The notes under the pieces were generated by a model that saw only the letters and a list, made by a program, of their open reading frames with translations, did not search any database and was not told the DNA's origin. From NCBI GenBank assembly GCA_016207445.1, contig JACQPS010000191.1:1-8848 (forward strand): a DNA stretch of 8,848 bases. Reading direction: 5' to 3'. Both the position numbers and the translations under genes were made by a program. The stretch is from Gemmatimonadota bacterium. Lineage in GTDB: Bacteria; Gemmatimonadota; Gemmatimonadetes; Longimicrobiales; RSA9. Positions 1-7,292 of the stretch are shown one piece after another (positions within the stretch are counted from its first letter, which is position 1; every line of letters begins with the position of its first letter).

Positions 1-19
1 CATCCTGCCGTGCGGATAA

Positions 20-46
20 GGAAAAGCGAGGCGGACCGCCTCGCCG
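20..46 (-). terminator. Intrinsic terminator of the minus-strand operon
   Basis: The plus strand carries the perfect inverted repeat GCGAGGCGG (26-34), A35, CCGCCTCGC (36-44). Read on the minus strand, this is a 7-9 bp GC-rich hairpin followed directly by TTTTCCTT (25-18), the classic layout of a Rho-independent terminator. It sits about 68 nt past the stop codon of the hydrolase gene at 113, the last gene of the operon. A smaller dyad, CTGCCGA T TCGGCAG at 93-107, lies between the two; it has no T-run and may only protect the 3' end. Confidence 0.8.
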
Positions 47-112
47 TGCCCGTGTCAACATACGCGCGGGGCAAGGCCGGTGCCAGGCGTTTCTGCCGAT
101 TCGGCAGCGTCG

Positions 113-958
113 CTACTCCAGATACGCGCGCAGCCAGTCGCGCACTTCCGCCACGGCGGCGGGCCGGTCCGGCTCGTTCAGCACCTCGTGAAAGGACTCC
201 GGAAAAACGCGGACGGCGTGCGCGCCGCGGAGCGCGCGGGCGAACGCCAGCGTTCGCTCCGTCTCGACGATGTGGTCCCGGCCGGCGAGCAGGAAGAGGA
301 GCGGCACGGCAATGCGGTCGCTGCGCTGGAAAGCCAGGGCCATGGCGTGGGATGCCTCCACGAACAGCCGGGGCGTGATGGTGCCGTGGACGAGCGGATC
401 ATCGCGGTAGTCGGCGACGACCTGGGGATCGTGACTCAGATGCTCGGGGCGAATGCCGGCCTTCATGGGGAGCGCGGGTAGCGCACGATCGAGCAGGTGC
501 GCGAGGTGCATCTTCCAGCGGGGCACGCGCACGGCGGTCGCGAGCCACGGCGAGGCGATGACGGCGCCACGGAAGGCGCCCTCGTATTCCTCGAGGTAGC
601 GGACGGCGATGAGGCCGCCCATGGAGTGACCGAAGAGAAAGAGGGGACAGCGAGGTTCGACCAGCCCCTGCACCTCGCGGCGGAACCGGTCGAGATCCTG
701 GAGGAAGACATCGAAGCGGCGGACGTAGCCACGCCGGCCATCGGAGGCGCCATGGCCGCGCAGGTCGAGCGCGAACGTGGACACGCCGGCGCCGGCCATC
801 GCCTCGCCGAAGCCAGCGTAGCGGCCAGCGTGCTCGGCGAGCCCGTGCACCAGGACGAGCGCGGCGGTCGGCTGCGCCGTCTCCCAGGTCCGGTAGCAGA
901 GCCGCAGCCGTCCGACCGCCTCGATGCAGCCGTCGCTCCGGAGCACCGGTCCGGTCAC
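113..958 (-). CDS. Alpha/beta hydrolase, monoacylglycerol lipase-like (serine aminopeptidase S33 / Hydrolase_4 family)
   Basis: This encodes a predicted serine hydrolase of 281 residues, full length for bacterial monoacylglycerol lipase or lysophospholipase-like proteins. Visible hallmarks are the oxyanion-side motif LVHGLAEHAGRY (about 36-47), the nucleophile elbow GHSMGG with Ser112, the acid Asp228 in AGRDHIVE, and the catalytic His257 in SFHEVLNEPD. Between them, the lid-like segment around 140-190 is rich in Pro and Leu. There is no signal peptide, so it is probably cytosolic or peripheral. I chose the GTG at 958 because it overlaps the cinA stop as GTGA and gives a natural N-terminus; a longer in-frame extension runs through cinA and is Arg-rich nonsense. 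It is the last gene before the terminator. The substrate is unknown: a lipid ester is likely by family, and the neighbouring pgsA fits only loosely. Confidence 0.9.
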   Translation of the reverse strand: MTGPVLRSDGCIEAVGRLRLCYRTWETAQPTAALVLVHGLAEHAGRYAGFGEAMAGAGVSTFALDLRGHGASDGRRGYVRRFDVFLQDLDRFRREVQGLVEPRCPLFLFGHSMGGLIAVRYLEEYEGAFRGAVIASPWLATAVRVPRWKMHLAHLLDRALPALPMKAGIRPEHLSHDPQVVADYRDDPLVHGTITPRLFVEASHAMALAFQRSDRIAVPLLFLLAGRDHIVETERTLAFARALRGAHAVRVFPESFHEVLNEPDRPAAVAEVRDWLRAYLE

Positions 959-2223
959 GTGCCGGACTCGCGCAGCAGCGTCCAGAGCAGGGCCAGCGCC
1001 GCCTGCGCGGCGCGCTCGCGGATCTCCGCGCGGTCGCCGCCGAAACGGACGTGCCGGTCCTCGAGCCGCTCGCCCACCGCGGCTGCGATCCAGACGGTGC
1101 CGATGGGCTTGGCGGGCGTGCCGCCGCTCGGGCCGGCGATGCCGGTGACGGCGATGGCGCATTCGGCCTGGCCGACCCGTTGCGCGCCGCGCGCCATCTC
1201 GCGGACGACGTCGCGGCTGACCGCGCCGTGCGCCGCGAGCGTCGCCGGCGCGACGCCCAGCAGCCGGACCTTCGCCTCGTCCGCGTAAGCGACCACATCC
1301 GCCAGGAGAAACACGGAGGCCCCGGGGCGGTCCGTGAGCCGCTTCCCGATGAGCCCGCCCGTGCAGCTTTCGGCCAGCGCGAGCGTGAGCCGGCGCGAGG
1401 TCAGCAGGGCGGCGACGGCGTCGGTCAGCTCCTCGTCGCCGCGGCCGTACACATGCGTGCCGATGTGCTCCAGGAGTGCCGCCTCCGCCCGGTCGAACGC
1501 GCGCACGGCGTCCGCCTCTTCCAGCTCACCCCAGCTGGTGAGACGCAGGTCCACTCCGGTGACCGCGGGCAGGAACGCGACCGAGAGTGGCTCCAGCCCG
1601 GCCACCACCTCCTCGATGCGCTCGGCGAGCGCGGACTCGGGCATGCCCGTCGTACGCAAGACGCGATGCAGGATGGGCCGCCCCCGTCGCGGCCAGCGCT
1701 CCCGCAGCAACGGGAGCACGGACAGCTCGACGAGCGCGTGCATCTCGTGAGGTACGCCCGGGAGCAGGATCGCGAGGCGTCCCTCCTCGTCCTCCAGCGC
1801 GAGCCCTGGCGCCGTGCCGCGCGGGTTGGCGAACACGCGTGCGCCTGCGGGCACCTCCGCCTGCGTGCGGTTGCTGGCCGGCATCTCCAGGCCGCGCTCG
1901 CGGAAGCGCTGGCGCAGGCGCTCCAGCAGCTGCTCGTCGAGCACCAGCTCCCGCCCGAACAGCGCGGCGACCACCGGTTTCGTCACATCGTCGCGCGTGG
2001 GGCCGAGTCCGCCGGTGCACAGCACCACACCCGTCCGCTCGAGCGCTTCGCCCACCGCCTGGCGGATGGTGGCGGCGTCGTCGCCCACGGTCGCGCGCCG
2101 GGCCACGCGGATCCCGGCCTGCGCGAGCCGCCGCCCCAGCCACGCGCTGTTGCCGTCGATGGTCTCGCCCAGCAGCAGCTCGTTGCCAATGGTGATGATC
2201 TCGAGGGCCGGCCGCTCCGTCAT
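955..2223 (-). CDS. cinA: CinA: MoCF-like domain fused to nicotinamide-nucleotide amidase (PncC)
   Basis: This is a two-domain protein of 422 residues, the usual full CinA length. Residues 5-170 form the molybdopterin-binding-like (MoCF/COG1058) domain, with TIGNELLLG (11-19), CTGGLGPTRDD (69-79) and LLPGVPHEM (153-161). Residues 265-420 form the PncC amidase domain, with AESCTGG (284-290) carrying the Ser286 expected for catalysis and VTGIAGPSGG (359-368). In this family the C-terminal domain deamidates nicotinamide mononucleotide for NAD recycling, and the N-terminal domain can act as an ADP-ribose pyrophosphatase. The historical name 'competence/damage-inducible' comes from its association with recA in other bacteria. 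The ATG at 2223 overlaps the pgsA stop (ATGA), indicating translational coupling, and the stop overlaps the next gene's GTG. Both domains look intact. Confidence 0.96.
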   Translation of the reverse strand: MTERPALEIITIGNELLLGETIDGNSAWLGRRLAQAGIRVARRATVGDDAATIRQAVGEALERTGVVLCTGGLGPTRDDVTKPVVAALFGRELVLDEQLLERLRQRFRERGLEMPASNRTQAEVPAGARVFANPRGTAPGLALEDEEGRLAILLPGVPHEMHALVELSVLPLLRERWPRRGRPILHRVLRTTGMPESALAERIEEVVAGLEPLSVAFLPAVTGVDLRLTSWGELEEADAVRAFDRAEAALLEHIGTHVYGRGDEELTDAVAALLTSRRLTLALAESCTGGLIGKRLTDRPGASVFLLADVVAYADEAKVRLLGVAPATLAAHGAVSRDVVREMARGAQRVGQAECAIAVTGIAGPSGGTPAKPIGTVWIAAAVGERLEDRHVRFGGDRAEIRERAAQAALALLWTLLRESGT

Positions 2224-2867
2224 ACCACCCTCCGCATCAGGGCGCGCCAGCTCCAGAGGTACGCGCCCATCGAGTAGACCGTGAGGAAGAGGGCGAGGGC
2301 AAGCGTGAGGGCGAGGACCGTTGCGTGAAAGGCCTGCCAGATTTCCCAGAACGGGCTCGTCCAGCCGTTCTCCAGCGCCGCGCTCTGGAGCGCGTACCAG
2401 AAGATCACCGACCCGATGAAGATGCTCTGGAAGATCATCTTCTGCTTGCCCGCTTTCCCGGCGGGAATCACGATGCCGCGCCGCGCCGCCAGCGCGCGCA
2501 CGACCGTGATCAGCGCCTCGCGCCCGAAGATCACGAGCAGGACCCAGAGCGGCAGCGTCCCCCAGATCGGAAGCGAGCCGACCGGCCCCTCGCCGTGCGA
2601 CAGGATGTAGAAGGGGACGAAGGTGGCGGCCAGGAGCAGCTTGTCCGCGATCGGGTCGACCAGCTTCCCGAAATCCGTGATCCAGCCGTACTTGCGCGCC
2701 AGGTAGCCGTCCCACAGGTCGGAGACGCCGGCCGTGACGAACAGGATGAAGGCCAGCAGGCGGGCGCCGAAACCGGGCGTGAAAATCAGAAAGAAGATCG
2801 CGGGCGCCAGCAGGATCCGCCCGACCGTGATCACGTTGGGAAGGGCGCTGCGCTGGAGCACAGGCAT
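2220..2867 (-). CDS. pgsA: CDP-diacylglycerol-glycerol-3-phosphate 3-phosphatidyltransferase
   Basis: This integral membrane enzyme of 215 residues should transfer a phosphatidyl group from CDP-diacylglycerol to glycerol-3-phosphate, the committed step to phosphatidylglycerol. The CDP-alcohol phosphatidyltransferase signature D-x2-D-G-x2-A-R-x8-G-x3-D-x3-D is exact: Asp50, Asp53, Gly54, Ala57, Arg58, Gly67, Asp71 and Asp75. Hydrophobic segments near 20-46, 77-90, 105-125, 148-163 and 183-203 fit the multi-pass fold. The N-terminal LPNVITVGRILLAP is typical of PgsA. The start is 7 nt after the mglA stop, with no strong Shine-Dalgarno sequence, so translation is probably coupled to mglA. A different CDP-alcohol transferase, such as cardiolipin or phosphatidylinositol phosphate synthase, is possible, but the sequence and the pgsA-cinA order (common in bacteria) favour PgsA. 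Confidence 0.93.
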   Translation of the reverse strand: MPVLQRSALPNVITVGRILLAPAIFFLIFTPGFGARLLAFILFVTAGVSDLWDGYLARKYGWITDFGKLVDPIADKLLLAATFVPFYILSHGEGPVGSLPIWGTLPLWVLLVIFGREALITVVRALAARRGIVIPAGKAGKQKMIFQSIFIGSVIFWYALQSAALENGWTSPFWEIWQAFHATVLALTLALALFLTVYSMGAYLWSWRALMRRVV

Positions 2868-2874
2868 AACGGAC

Positions 2875-3453
2875 TCAGCCGAGCGACTTGATGACCAGCT
2901 TGCTGACCGCCTTCAGGGTATCGAACACGCCCATTCCCTTCGTGGCCACCGCCTCGAAGTCCGCCAGGCTGTCGGGGTTGAGCTGCGCACGCAGCTCGCC
3001 CAGATTGACCGCGTTCGCCAGATCCCGCTTGTTGTACTGGATCACCATGGGCAGCGTGCGCGGATCGTAGCCGTACTCCGCCAGGTTCTCGTACAGATTC
3101 TGCATGGACGCGTAGTTGGCGTCCATGCGCTCGGCCTGCGAGTCCGCCACGAACACCACGCCATCCACACCCTTCAGGATGAGGCGCCGGCTGGCATTGT
3201 AGTAGACCTGCCCGGGCACCGTGTACAGGTGGAAGCGGGTGTTGAAGCCGCGGATGCTACCGAGGTCGACGGGCAGGAAATCGAAGAAGAGAGTGCGCTC
3301 GGTCTCGGTCGCGAGGGAGATCAACTTCCCGCGCGTCTCGGGACGCACCTTGTTGTAGACGTACTCGAGGTTGGTCGTCTTGCCGCACAGGCCGGGACCA
3401 TAATACACGATCTTGCAGTTGATCTCGCGGCTGGCGTAGTTGATCATCGACAT
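2875..3453 (-). CDS. mglA: MglA-type small Ras-like GTPase (cell polarity switch)
   Basis: This Ras-superfamily GTPase of 192 residues closely resembles Myxococcus MglA, as I recall that sequence. The N-terminus INYASREINCKIVYYGPG is nearly the same. The P-loop is GPGLCGKTT (19-27, Lys25), followed by the TETERTLFFDFLP stretch (49-61), the switch II TVPGQVYYN (78-86) and the base-recognition motif NKRD (141-144). In Myxococcus, GTP-bound MglA marks the leading pole and MglB stimulates its GTP hydrolysis; homologues in non-gliding bacteria are less understood. The mglB-like gene directly upstream supports a working pair. A strong Shine-Dalgarno AAAGGGGG (3467-3460) overlaps the mglB stop and lies 6 nt before the ATG. 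An alternative ATG two codons later is possible. No key residue appears missing. Confidence 0.95.
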   Translation of the reverse strand: MSMINYASREINCKIVYYGPGLCGKTTNLEYVYNKVRPETRGKLISLATETERTLFFDFLPVDLGSIRGFNTRFHLYTVPGQVYYNASRRLILKGVDGVVFVADSQAERMDANYASMQNLYENLAEYGYDPRTLPMVIQYNKRDLANAVNLGELRAQLNPDSLADFEAVATKGMGVFDTLKAVSKLVIKSLG

Positions 3454-3466
3454 CGGCCGCCCCCTT

Positions 3467-3961
3467 TCACTCCGCGAAGAGGCGGTCGATCTCGTCCTCG
3501 ACTTCGGTCAGCCAGCCGGCTTCCAGGCGGGCGCCGACGGTGCGGTCGCGCGCGGCGATCTGGGCGAACAGCGAAGCGAACTCCGGTACGACGGCCTTGG
3601 TCTTCAAGCGCACCCGTCCCAACGTCGTGCGTGCATCGAACAGCGCGGCCAGGATCGCATGGCCGGCTACGTCCACCAGGTACATGGAGCCGTTCTCGCC
3701 CTGATGGTAGAGCGAGCGGAACTCGCGCTCCCCCAGAAGCCGAGCGAGCTGATCGCTGGCGCCGAAATCGGCGGCTGCGAGCGAGGCGAAGGAGACGCGG
3801 TCGAAGCCGGCGTCGTCGCCCGCCGCCGTCAGGAGCCGGCCGGTGCGATCGAGCAGCAGCGCGCACCTCGCCTGGCTGCCATCCAGAAACGCGCCGAGCA
3901 GCGCGTCGAGCCGCTCGAGATCCTGCGCCTCGAAAGCCCAGCTCGTCGCGGCGGGATTCAT
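3467..3961 (-). CDS. mglB: MglB-like Roadblock/LC7 protein, GTPase-activating partner of MglA
   Basis: This is a Roadblock/LC7 protein of 164 residues. The fold is suggested by ALLLDRTGRLLTAAG (34-48), SFASLAAADFGASDQLARLLGE (57-78), SMYLVDVAGHAILAALFD (92-109) and the helix after TTLGRVRLK (112-120). Family knowledge: MglB (about 160 residues) is a homodimeric activator of MglA GTP hydrolysis. Two details favour MglB over a generic Roadblock protein: its position directly upstream of mglA with a 13-nt gap, and the acidic C-terminal tail ending in EIDRLFAE, much like the Myxococcus MglB tail. The ATG at 3961 overlaps the stop of the upstream membrane protein (ATGA), so the two are probably translated together. 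The sequence is more diverged than MglA, as is normal for this family. Confidence 0.9.
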   Translation of the reverse strand: MNPAATSWAFEAQDLERLDALLGAFLDGSQARCALLLDRTGRLLTAAGDDAGFDRVSFASLAAADFGASDQLARLLGEREFRSLYHQGENGSMYLVDVAGHAILAALFDARTTLGRVRLKTKAVVPEFASLFAQIAARDRTVGARLEAGWLTEVEDEIDRLFAE

Positions 3962-4278
3962 CCGGCGGCCTCTCCGGAGCCGCGCGCGGCCTGCTCGAGC
4001 GCGTCCTCCATCCGCTCCAGGATCTGGATGGCGCGCCCGCGCAGCAGTGGCCGCTGCTCCCACGCGATGAAATCGCGCAGCAGCCGGACGGCATCCACAC
4101 TCGCCTCCCGCCCCGAGAGGTAGCCGAGCGCGGCGAGCCGGCGCAGTGGCTGCGGGCTGAACAGGTCCCGCCGGTGGCGCGCGATCTGGTCGCGCACCAG
4201 CAGGTATCCCAGGCCGGCGACCACGCCCGCCGTGACGAGCGTGATGCCGACCGCCCGCAGGATGCGCCGGTTCTTCAT
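3958..4278 (-). CDS. Small single-pass membrane protein of unknown function, coupled to mglB
   Basis: I do not recognise this 106-residue protein. The N-terminus MKNRRILRAV is positively charged. It is followed by one hydrophobic helix (about 9-28, GITLVTAGVVAGLGYLLV) and then a basic stretch RDQIARHRRDLF (29-40), so it is an N-terminally anchored protein with the tail most likely cytoplasmic or, less likely, exported. Residues 42-95 (PQPLRRLAALGYLSG, then VRLLRDFIAWEQRPLLRGRAIQILERME) look like amphipathic helices resembling a small HEAT-like or helical-bundle domain. The low-complexity end is Ala/Gly-rich. It starts 11 nt after the recR stop, and its own stop overlaps the mglB ATG. Its length, codon use and coupling argue that it is real. 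A role as a membrane partner of the MglB/MglA pair is inference from position only. Confidence 0.85.
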   Translation of the reverse strand: MKNRRILRAVGITLVTAGVVAGLGYLLVRDQIARHRRDLFSPQPLRRLAALGYLSGREASVDAVRLLRDFIAWEQRPLLRGRAIQILERMEDALEQAARGSGEAAG

Positions 4279-4289
4279 GCCGCTCCCGG

Positions 4290-4898
4290 TCAGAGGTCCC
4301 GCCGCCCGGCCAGCGCCTCGGCGATGGTGACGCCATCCGCGTACTCGAGCTCGCCGCCGACCGGGAGCCCGCGCGCCAGACGCGTCACACGAATGCCCAG
4401 AGGCGCGATCAGCTTCTGGAGGTAGAGCGCCGTCGCCTCGCCTTCTACGCTCGGATTGGTGGCGACGATGACCTCGCGGACCGCCGCGCCGTCGGCCGCG
4501 TCGCCGTCCTGCTGCAGGCGCGCGAGCAGCGCGGGGATGTTCAGCTCGTCCGGCCCGATCCCCTCCAGCGGCGAGAGCCGGCCGCCCAGGACGTGGTACA
4601 GCCCCTGGTACTGTCCGGTCCGCTCGATGGCGGCGATGTCGGCGGCCTCCTCGACCACGCAGATCAGCGCCGCGTCGCGGCGGGGATTCGCGCAGAAGGC
4701 GCACGGGTCCTGCTCGGTCAGATTGCCGCAGCGGGAGCAGGCGCGCACGCGCTCGGCCACGCTCTCCAGGGCGCGGGCCAGACGCCGGATCTCCTCGGGC
4801 GAGCGCTTGAGCAGAAAGTACGTCAGGCGTAGCGCCGTCTTGCGGCCGATCCCCGGCAGGCGGGCGAACTCGGTGGTGAGATCCTCTATCGCCGCCAT
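4290..4898 (-). CDS. recR: Recombination mediator RecR
   Basis: This 202-residue protein matches the usual RecR length. The order of domains is canonical: helix-hairpin-helix LPGIGRKTALRL (14-25), a four-cysteine zinc finger Cys54-x2-Cys57-x8-Cys66-x2-Cys69, the Toprim domain starting ICVVEEAADIAAIERTG (79-95) with YHVLGGRLSPLEGIGPDEL (101-119), and the C-terminal segment ARGLPVGGELEYADGVTI (175-192). With RecO, and RecF in many species, RecR loads RecA on SSB-coated gaps. The ATG at 4898 is supported by a GAGGGGAG Shine-Dalgarno about 9 nt upstream and by the family N-terminus; I found no earlier in-frame start back to the ybaB stop. The order dnaX-ybaB-recR is strongly conserved in bacteria. 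Confidence 0.97.
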   Translation of the reverse strand: MAAIEDLTTEFARLPGIGRKTALRLTYFLLKRSPEEIRRLARALESVAERVRACSRCGNLTEQDPCAFCANPRRDAALICVVEEAADIAAIERTGQYQGLYHVLGGRLSPLEGIGPDELNIPALLARLQQDGDAADGAAVREVIVATNPSVEGEATALYLQKLIAPLGIRVTRLARGLPVGGELEYADGVTIAEALAGRRDL

Positions 4899-4974
4899 AC
4901 GCCGCGACTCCCCTCGCGCCGCGGCGCCCGGCCGGGCTCGTGCGCCGGCGCACGCAGGAGGAACGAAACCGACA

Positions 4975-5298
4975 TCACAGCATGTTGGGGAGCTGGAACG
5001 GCAGCGGCAGCCCGCCGGCGAGCTTGCGCATCTCCTCCTCGTAGAGCTGCTGGGCCCGCTGCTGCGCCTCCGAGACGGCGGCGAGCACCAGATCCTCGAG
5101 CATCTCGATGTCCTGCGGGTCCACGACGCCGCGGTCGATGCGCAGCTCGCGGATGCGGCCGCGGCCGTCCGCGGTCACCGTGACCATGCCCCCGCCGCTC
5201 GTGCACGTGACCGTGCGGTTGCTCAGCTCGGTCTGAAGTTGACTGAGACGGGCCTGGACCTGCTGGCCCATCTGAAGAATCTGCTGAAAGCTCGTCAT
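4975..5298 (-). CDS. ybaB: YbaB/EbfC family nucleoid-associated protein
   Basis: This 107-residue protein has the YbaB/EbfC plan: an N-terminal helix (FQQILQMGQQVQARLSQLQTELS, 4-26), a central sheet with the glycine-rich strand turn SGGGMVTVTADGRG (34-47), the signature I-x-E-L-x-I-D (49-55, here IRELRID), and a C-terminal helix (IEMLEDLVLAAVSEAQQRAQ, 64-83). The family forms tweezer-like dimers that bind DNA and compact or regulate the nucleoid; some members bind specific palindromes. The ATG at 5298 follows a clear Shine-Dalgarno AAGGGG with 7 nt spacing. Its place between dnaX and recR is the conserved bacterial arrangement. The C-terminus (GGLPLPFQLPNML) is typical of the family. Confidence 0.95.
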   Translation of the reverse strand: MTSFQQILQMGQQVQARLSQLQTELSNRTVTCTSGGGMVTVTADGRGRIRELRIDRGVVDPQDIEMLEDLVLAAVSEAQQRAQQLYEEEMRKLAGGLPLPFQLPNML

Positions 5299-5334
5299 CG
5301 CTCAGCCCCTTGGCAAACGGGAAGAGCTGGAGAA

Positions 5335-5364
5335 AACATAGGCGCCGTCGCGTACGCTCCGCAA
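5335..5364 (-). promoter_or_regulatory. Possible internal promoter before ybaB
   Basis: In the 76-nt gap between dnaX and ybaB the minus strand shows TTGCGG (5364-5359), an 18-nt spacer and TATGTT (5340-5335). The -10 box has four of six consensus bases and the -35 box three. Transcription would begin near 5328, about 30 nt before the ybaB start codon. This would let ybaB, recR and the mgl genes be expressed separately from dnaX. It is a match by eye only. Confidence 0.3.
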
Positions 5365-5374
5365 GCAGAAGGAT

Positions 5375-7129
5375 TTACTCGAGCAGCTCCAGATCCCACT
5401 GTTCTACCGCGCGCCCCAGGAGGGGTTCCTCCCGCGCGAGGCGCGCGAGACGGTCGTTCTTGACCCGTTCCGGCGTCAGCCGGGCGGGCGGCTCCGTGCT
5501 CCCCTCGCGCCGCACCTCGAGCCGCAGCGGGCGGCCCAGCTCGGTGGCGAACGCCCGCTCGAGCGCCTGGTGCGTCGCCGGGTCGGAGAGCAGTGCATCC
5601 AGTCCGGCCGGAACTTCGAGGACGACGCGGTCCGCGCCGGCCTCCGTCACGCGCGCTTCGCGCAGCGGCGCAAGCAGGATCCGGTTCAGCCCCGGGGCGC
5701 CGCGCTCGATCACCCCGCGCAGAGCAGCAGTGGCGGCGGCCGTCTGAGGATCTTCGACAGGACGCTCGATGCCCGCATCCGGCTCACGCGGCGGCGAGCG
5801 GAGGACGCCGGGCGGCCCGGAGGGGGGCTCGGCCCGCTTCGCCGCGTCGGCGCGTCCGGCCACGCGGGCCCGACGCCCCGAGGCGGCGGGTCCTTCATCG
5901 CCCTCAGCGCCGCCGCGTCCCCGCGTCGCCGCGTCCGGGGCCGCACGCGGAGCCGGTGTCGGTGGCGGAGCATCCGGGACCGCGGACCCCCCAGCGGCTG
6001 CCCGGATCAACTCCTCCAGCTCGACGGTGCGATCGAGGTAGGCGAAGCGGAGCAGCAGCGCCTCGAGCAGGATGCGCGGGCTCGCGCTCTTGCGCAGCCG
6101 TCCCTCCGTGTCCAGCTCCGCGACCTGTGCGAGCATGCGCAGCAGGTCGCCCGTGGCGAAGCGGCCGGCGCGCTCCGCGTAGGTTGCGCGCAGGTCCTCG
6201 CGCACGTCCGCCGCGTCCGCGCCCTCCAGCTTCACGATGAGCAGGGAGCGCAGCGCGTCCGCGAGCCCGCGGTAGAACTCGGCCAGGTCGTAGCCCTCGT
6301 CGAGCAGCCGCTCGACGAAACGGAAGACCTCGGCATGCCGGCGCTCGGCCAGGATCTCGAACAACTCCAGGTACAGCTCCTCGCCCACGAGCCCGAGCAC
6401 GCGCCGGACGTCCTCAGCAGTCAGGCGGCGGTCGGTGAAGGAGAGCACCTGGTCGAGCAGCGAGAGGGCATCTCGCATGCCGCCCTCGGCGCGACGCGCG
6501 ATCGGGACCAGGGCGTCGTCCCCCGCTTCGATCCCCTCCTCCGCCAGTACGCGCTTCAGGCGCGTTACGATGCCCGGTACCGTGATACGCCGGAAGTCGA
6601 AGCGCTGGCAGCGCGAGAGAATCGGCGGCGCGGACTGCTGGATCTTCTGTGGCTCCGTGGTGGCGAAGACGAAGATCACGCGCGGCGGCGGCTCCTCCAG
6701 GATCTTGAGGAGCGCGTTCCACGCCTCGCGTGTGAGCATGTGCGCCTCGTCGATGATGTAGACCTTGTAGCGCTCCTCGGTCGTGGGCGCGTACATGGCT
6801 CGCTCGCGCAGCTCACGGGCGTCATCCACGCCGCGGTTCGAGGCCGCGTCGATCTCGATCACGTCGAGGCTGGTGCGGCCGCTCCAGATGCGCTCGCAGC
6901 TCTCGCACGTGCCGCACGGCTCGCCGTCCTCCCGCTTCGGGCAGTTCAGCGCCATCGCGAGCACGCGCGCGGCCGTGGTTTTGCCTACGCCGCGGGGGCC
7001 GCAGAAGAGGTAGGCGTGCGCGACGCGCCCGCGCGCGACCGCGGTCTTGAGCGTCTCCGACACGTGCTCCTGCATCGCCATCTCGCCGAAGCGGCGCGGG
7101 CGGTAGAGCCGGGCCAGGGCCGTGCGCAT
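5375..7129 (-). CDS. dnaX: DNA polymerase III subunits gamma/tau (clamp loader ATPase)
   Basis: This 584-residue AAA+ protein forms the ATPase core of the clamp loader that places the sliding clamp on DNA. Visible motifs are the N-terminus ALARLYRPRRF, Walker A GPRGVGKT (44-51), a zinc module with Cys63, Cys72, Cys75 and Cys78, Walker B VYIIDEAH (123-130), sensor 1 ATTEP (156-160) and the SRC motif (172-174) with the arginine finger. The clamp-loader lid and collar follow to about residue 378. Residues 380-462 are a Pro/Ala/Gly/Arg-rich linker, and 463-584 form a compact C-terminal domain ending near DPLL-like REEPLLGRAVEQWDLELLE. I see no A-rich slippery heptamer for making the short gamma form. 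The ATG at 7129 fits the family N-terminus; no strong Shine-Dalgarno is seen before it. Confidence 0.97.
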   Translation of the reverse strand: MRTALARLYRPRRFGEMAMQEHVSETLKTAVARGRVAHAYLFCGPRGVGKTTAARVLAMALNCPKREDGEPCGTCESCERIWSGRTSLDVIEIDAASNRGVDDARELRERAMYAPTTEERYKVYIIDEAHMLTREAWNALLKILEEPPPRVIFVFATTEPQKIQQSAPPILSRCQRFDFRRITVPGIVTRLKRVLAEEGIEAGDDALVPIARRAEGGMRDALSLLDQVLSFTDRRLTAEDVRRVLGLVGEELYLELFEILAERRHAEVFRFVERLLDEGYDLAEFYRGLADALRSLLIVKLEGADAADVREDLRATYAERAGRFATGDLLRMLAQVAELDTEGRLRKSASPRILLEALLLRFAYLDRTVELEELIRAAAGGSAVPDAPPPTPAPRAAPDAATRGRGGAEGDEGPAASGRRARVAGRADAAKRAEPPSGPPGVLRSPPREPDAGIERPVEDPQTAAATAALRGVIERGAPGLNRILLAPLREARVTEAGADRVVLEVPAGLDALLSDPATHQALERAFATELGRPLRLEVRREGSTEPPARLTPERVKNDRLARLAREEPLLGRAVEQWDLELLE

Positions 7130-7177
7130 CGAATCGTTGCTTGCGTGTGTGGGAGTCCGGAGCCAGCTTGGCGCGTC

Positions 7178-7206
7178 AGGTTACGGCGCGAGGATGGACG
7201 ACGCAA
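7178..7206 (-). promoter_or_regulatory. Possible dnaX promoter
   Basis: Between the SRP RNA and dnaX the minus strand has TTGCGT (7206-7201), a 17-nt spacer and TAACCT (7183-7178). Each box keeps the most conserved positions (TTG; TA...T). Transcription would start near 7171, giving a leader of about 42 nt before the dnaX ATG. Alternatively dnaX is transcribed by read-through from the ffs promoter. Apart from these boxes the stretch 7130-7292 shows no gene. Confidence 0.35.
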
Positions 7207-7292
7207 CCGCTTTCGGTTCCTACCCGGAGACGGTTCGGTGGTGCCGATGCCGGCCAGGCGCACGGGCACGGCCACGGGGCACGGAATAGAAA

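Noticed and set aside
959..1162. N-terminal extension of the hydrolase into cinA
   Set aside because: The extra 68 residues are Arg/Ala-rich, overlap cinA in another frame and precede the natural family start; the GTG overlapping the cinA stop is better.
1051..2277. Plus-strand open frame of 408 codons opposite cinA
   Set aside because: Antisense shadow of cinA, with its two intact domains; composition is not protein-like.
2224..2715. N-terminal extension of CinA into pgsA
   Set aside because: The family N-terminus begins just after the ATG at 2223; the upstream part is pgsA in the wrong frame.
2734..4425. Plus-strand open frame of 563 codons opposite mglA, mglB and neighbours
   Set aside because: It spans several real minus-strand genes, including their junctions, and is Arg/Pro/Ser-rich shadow sequence.
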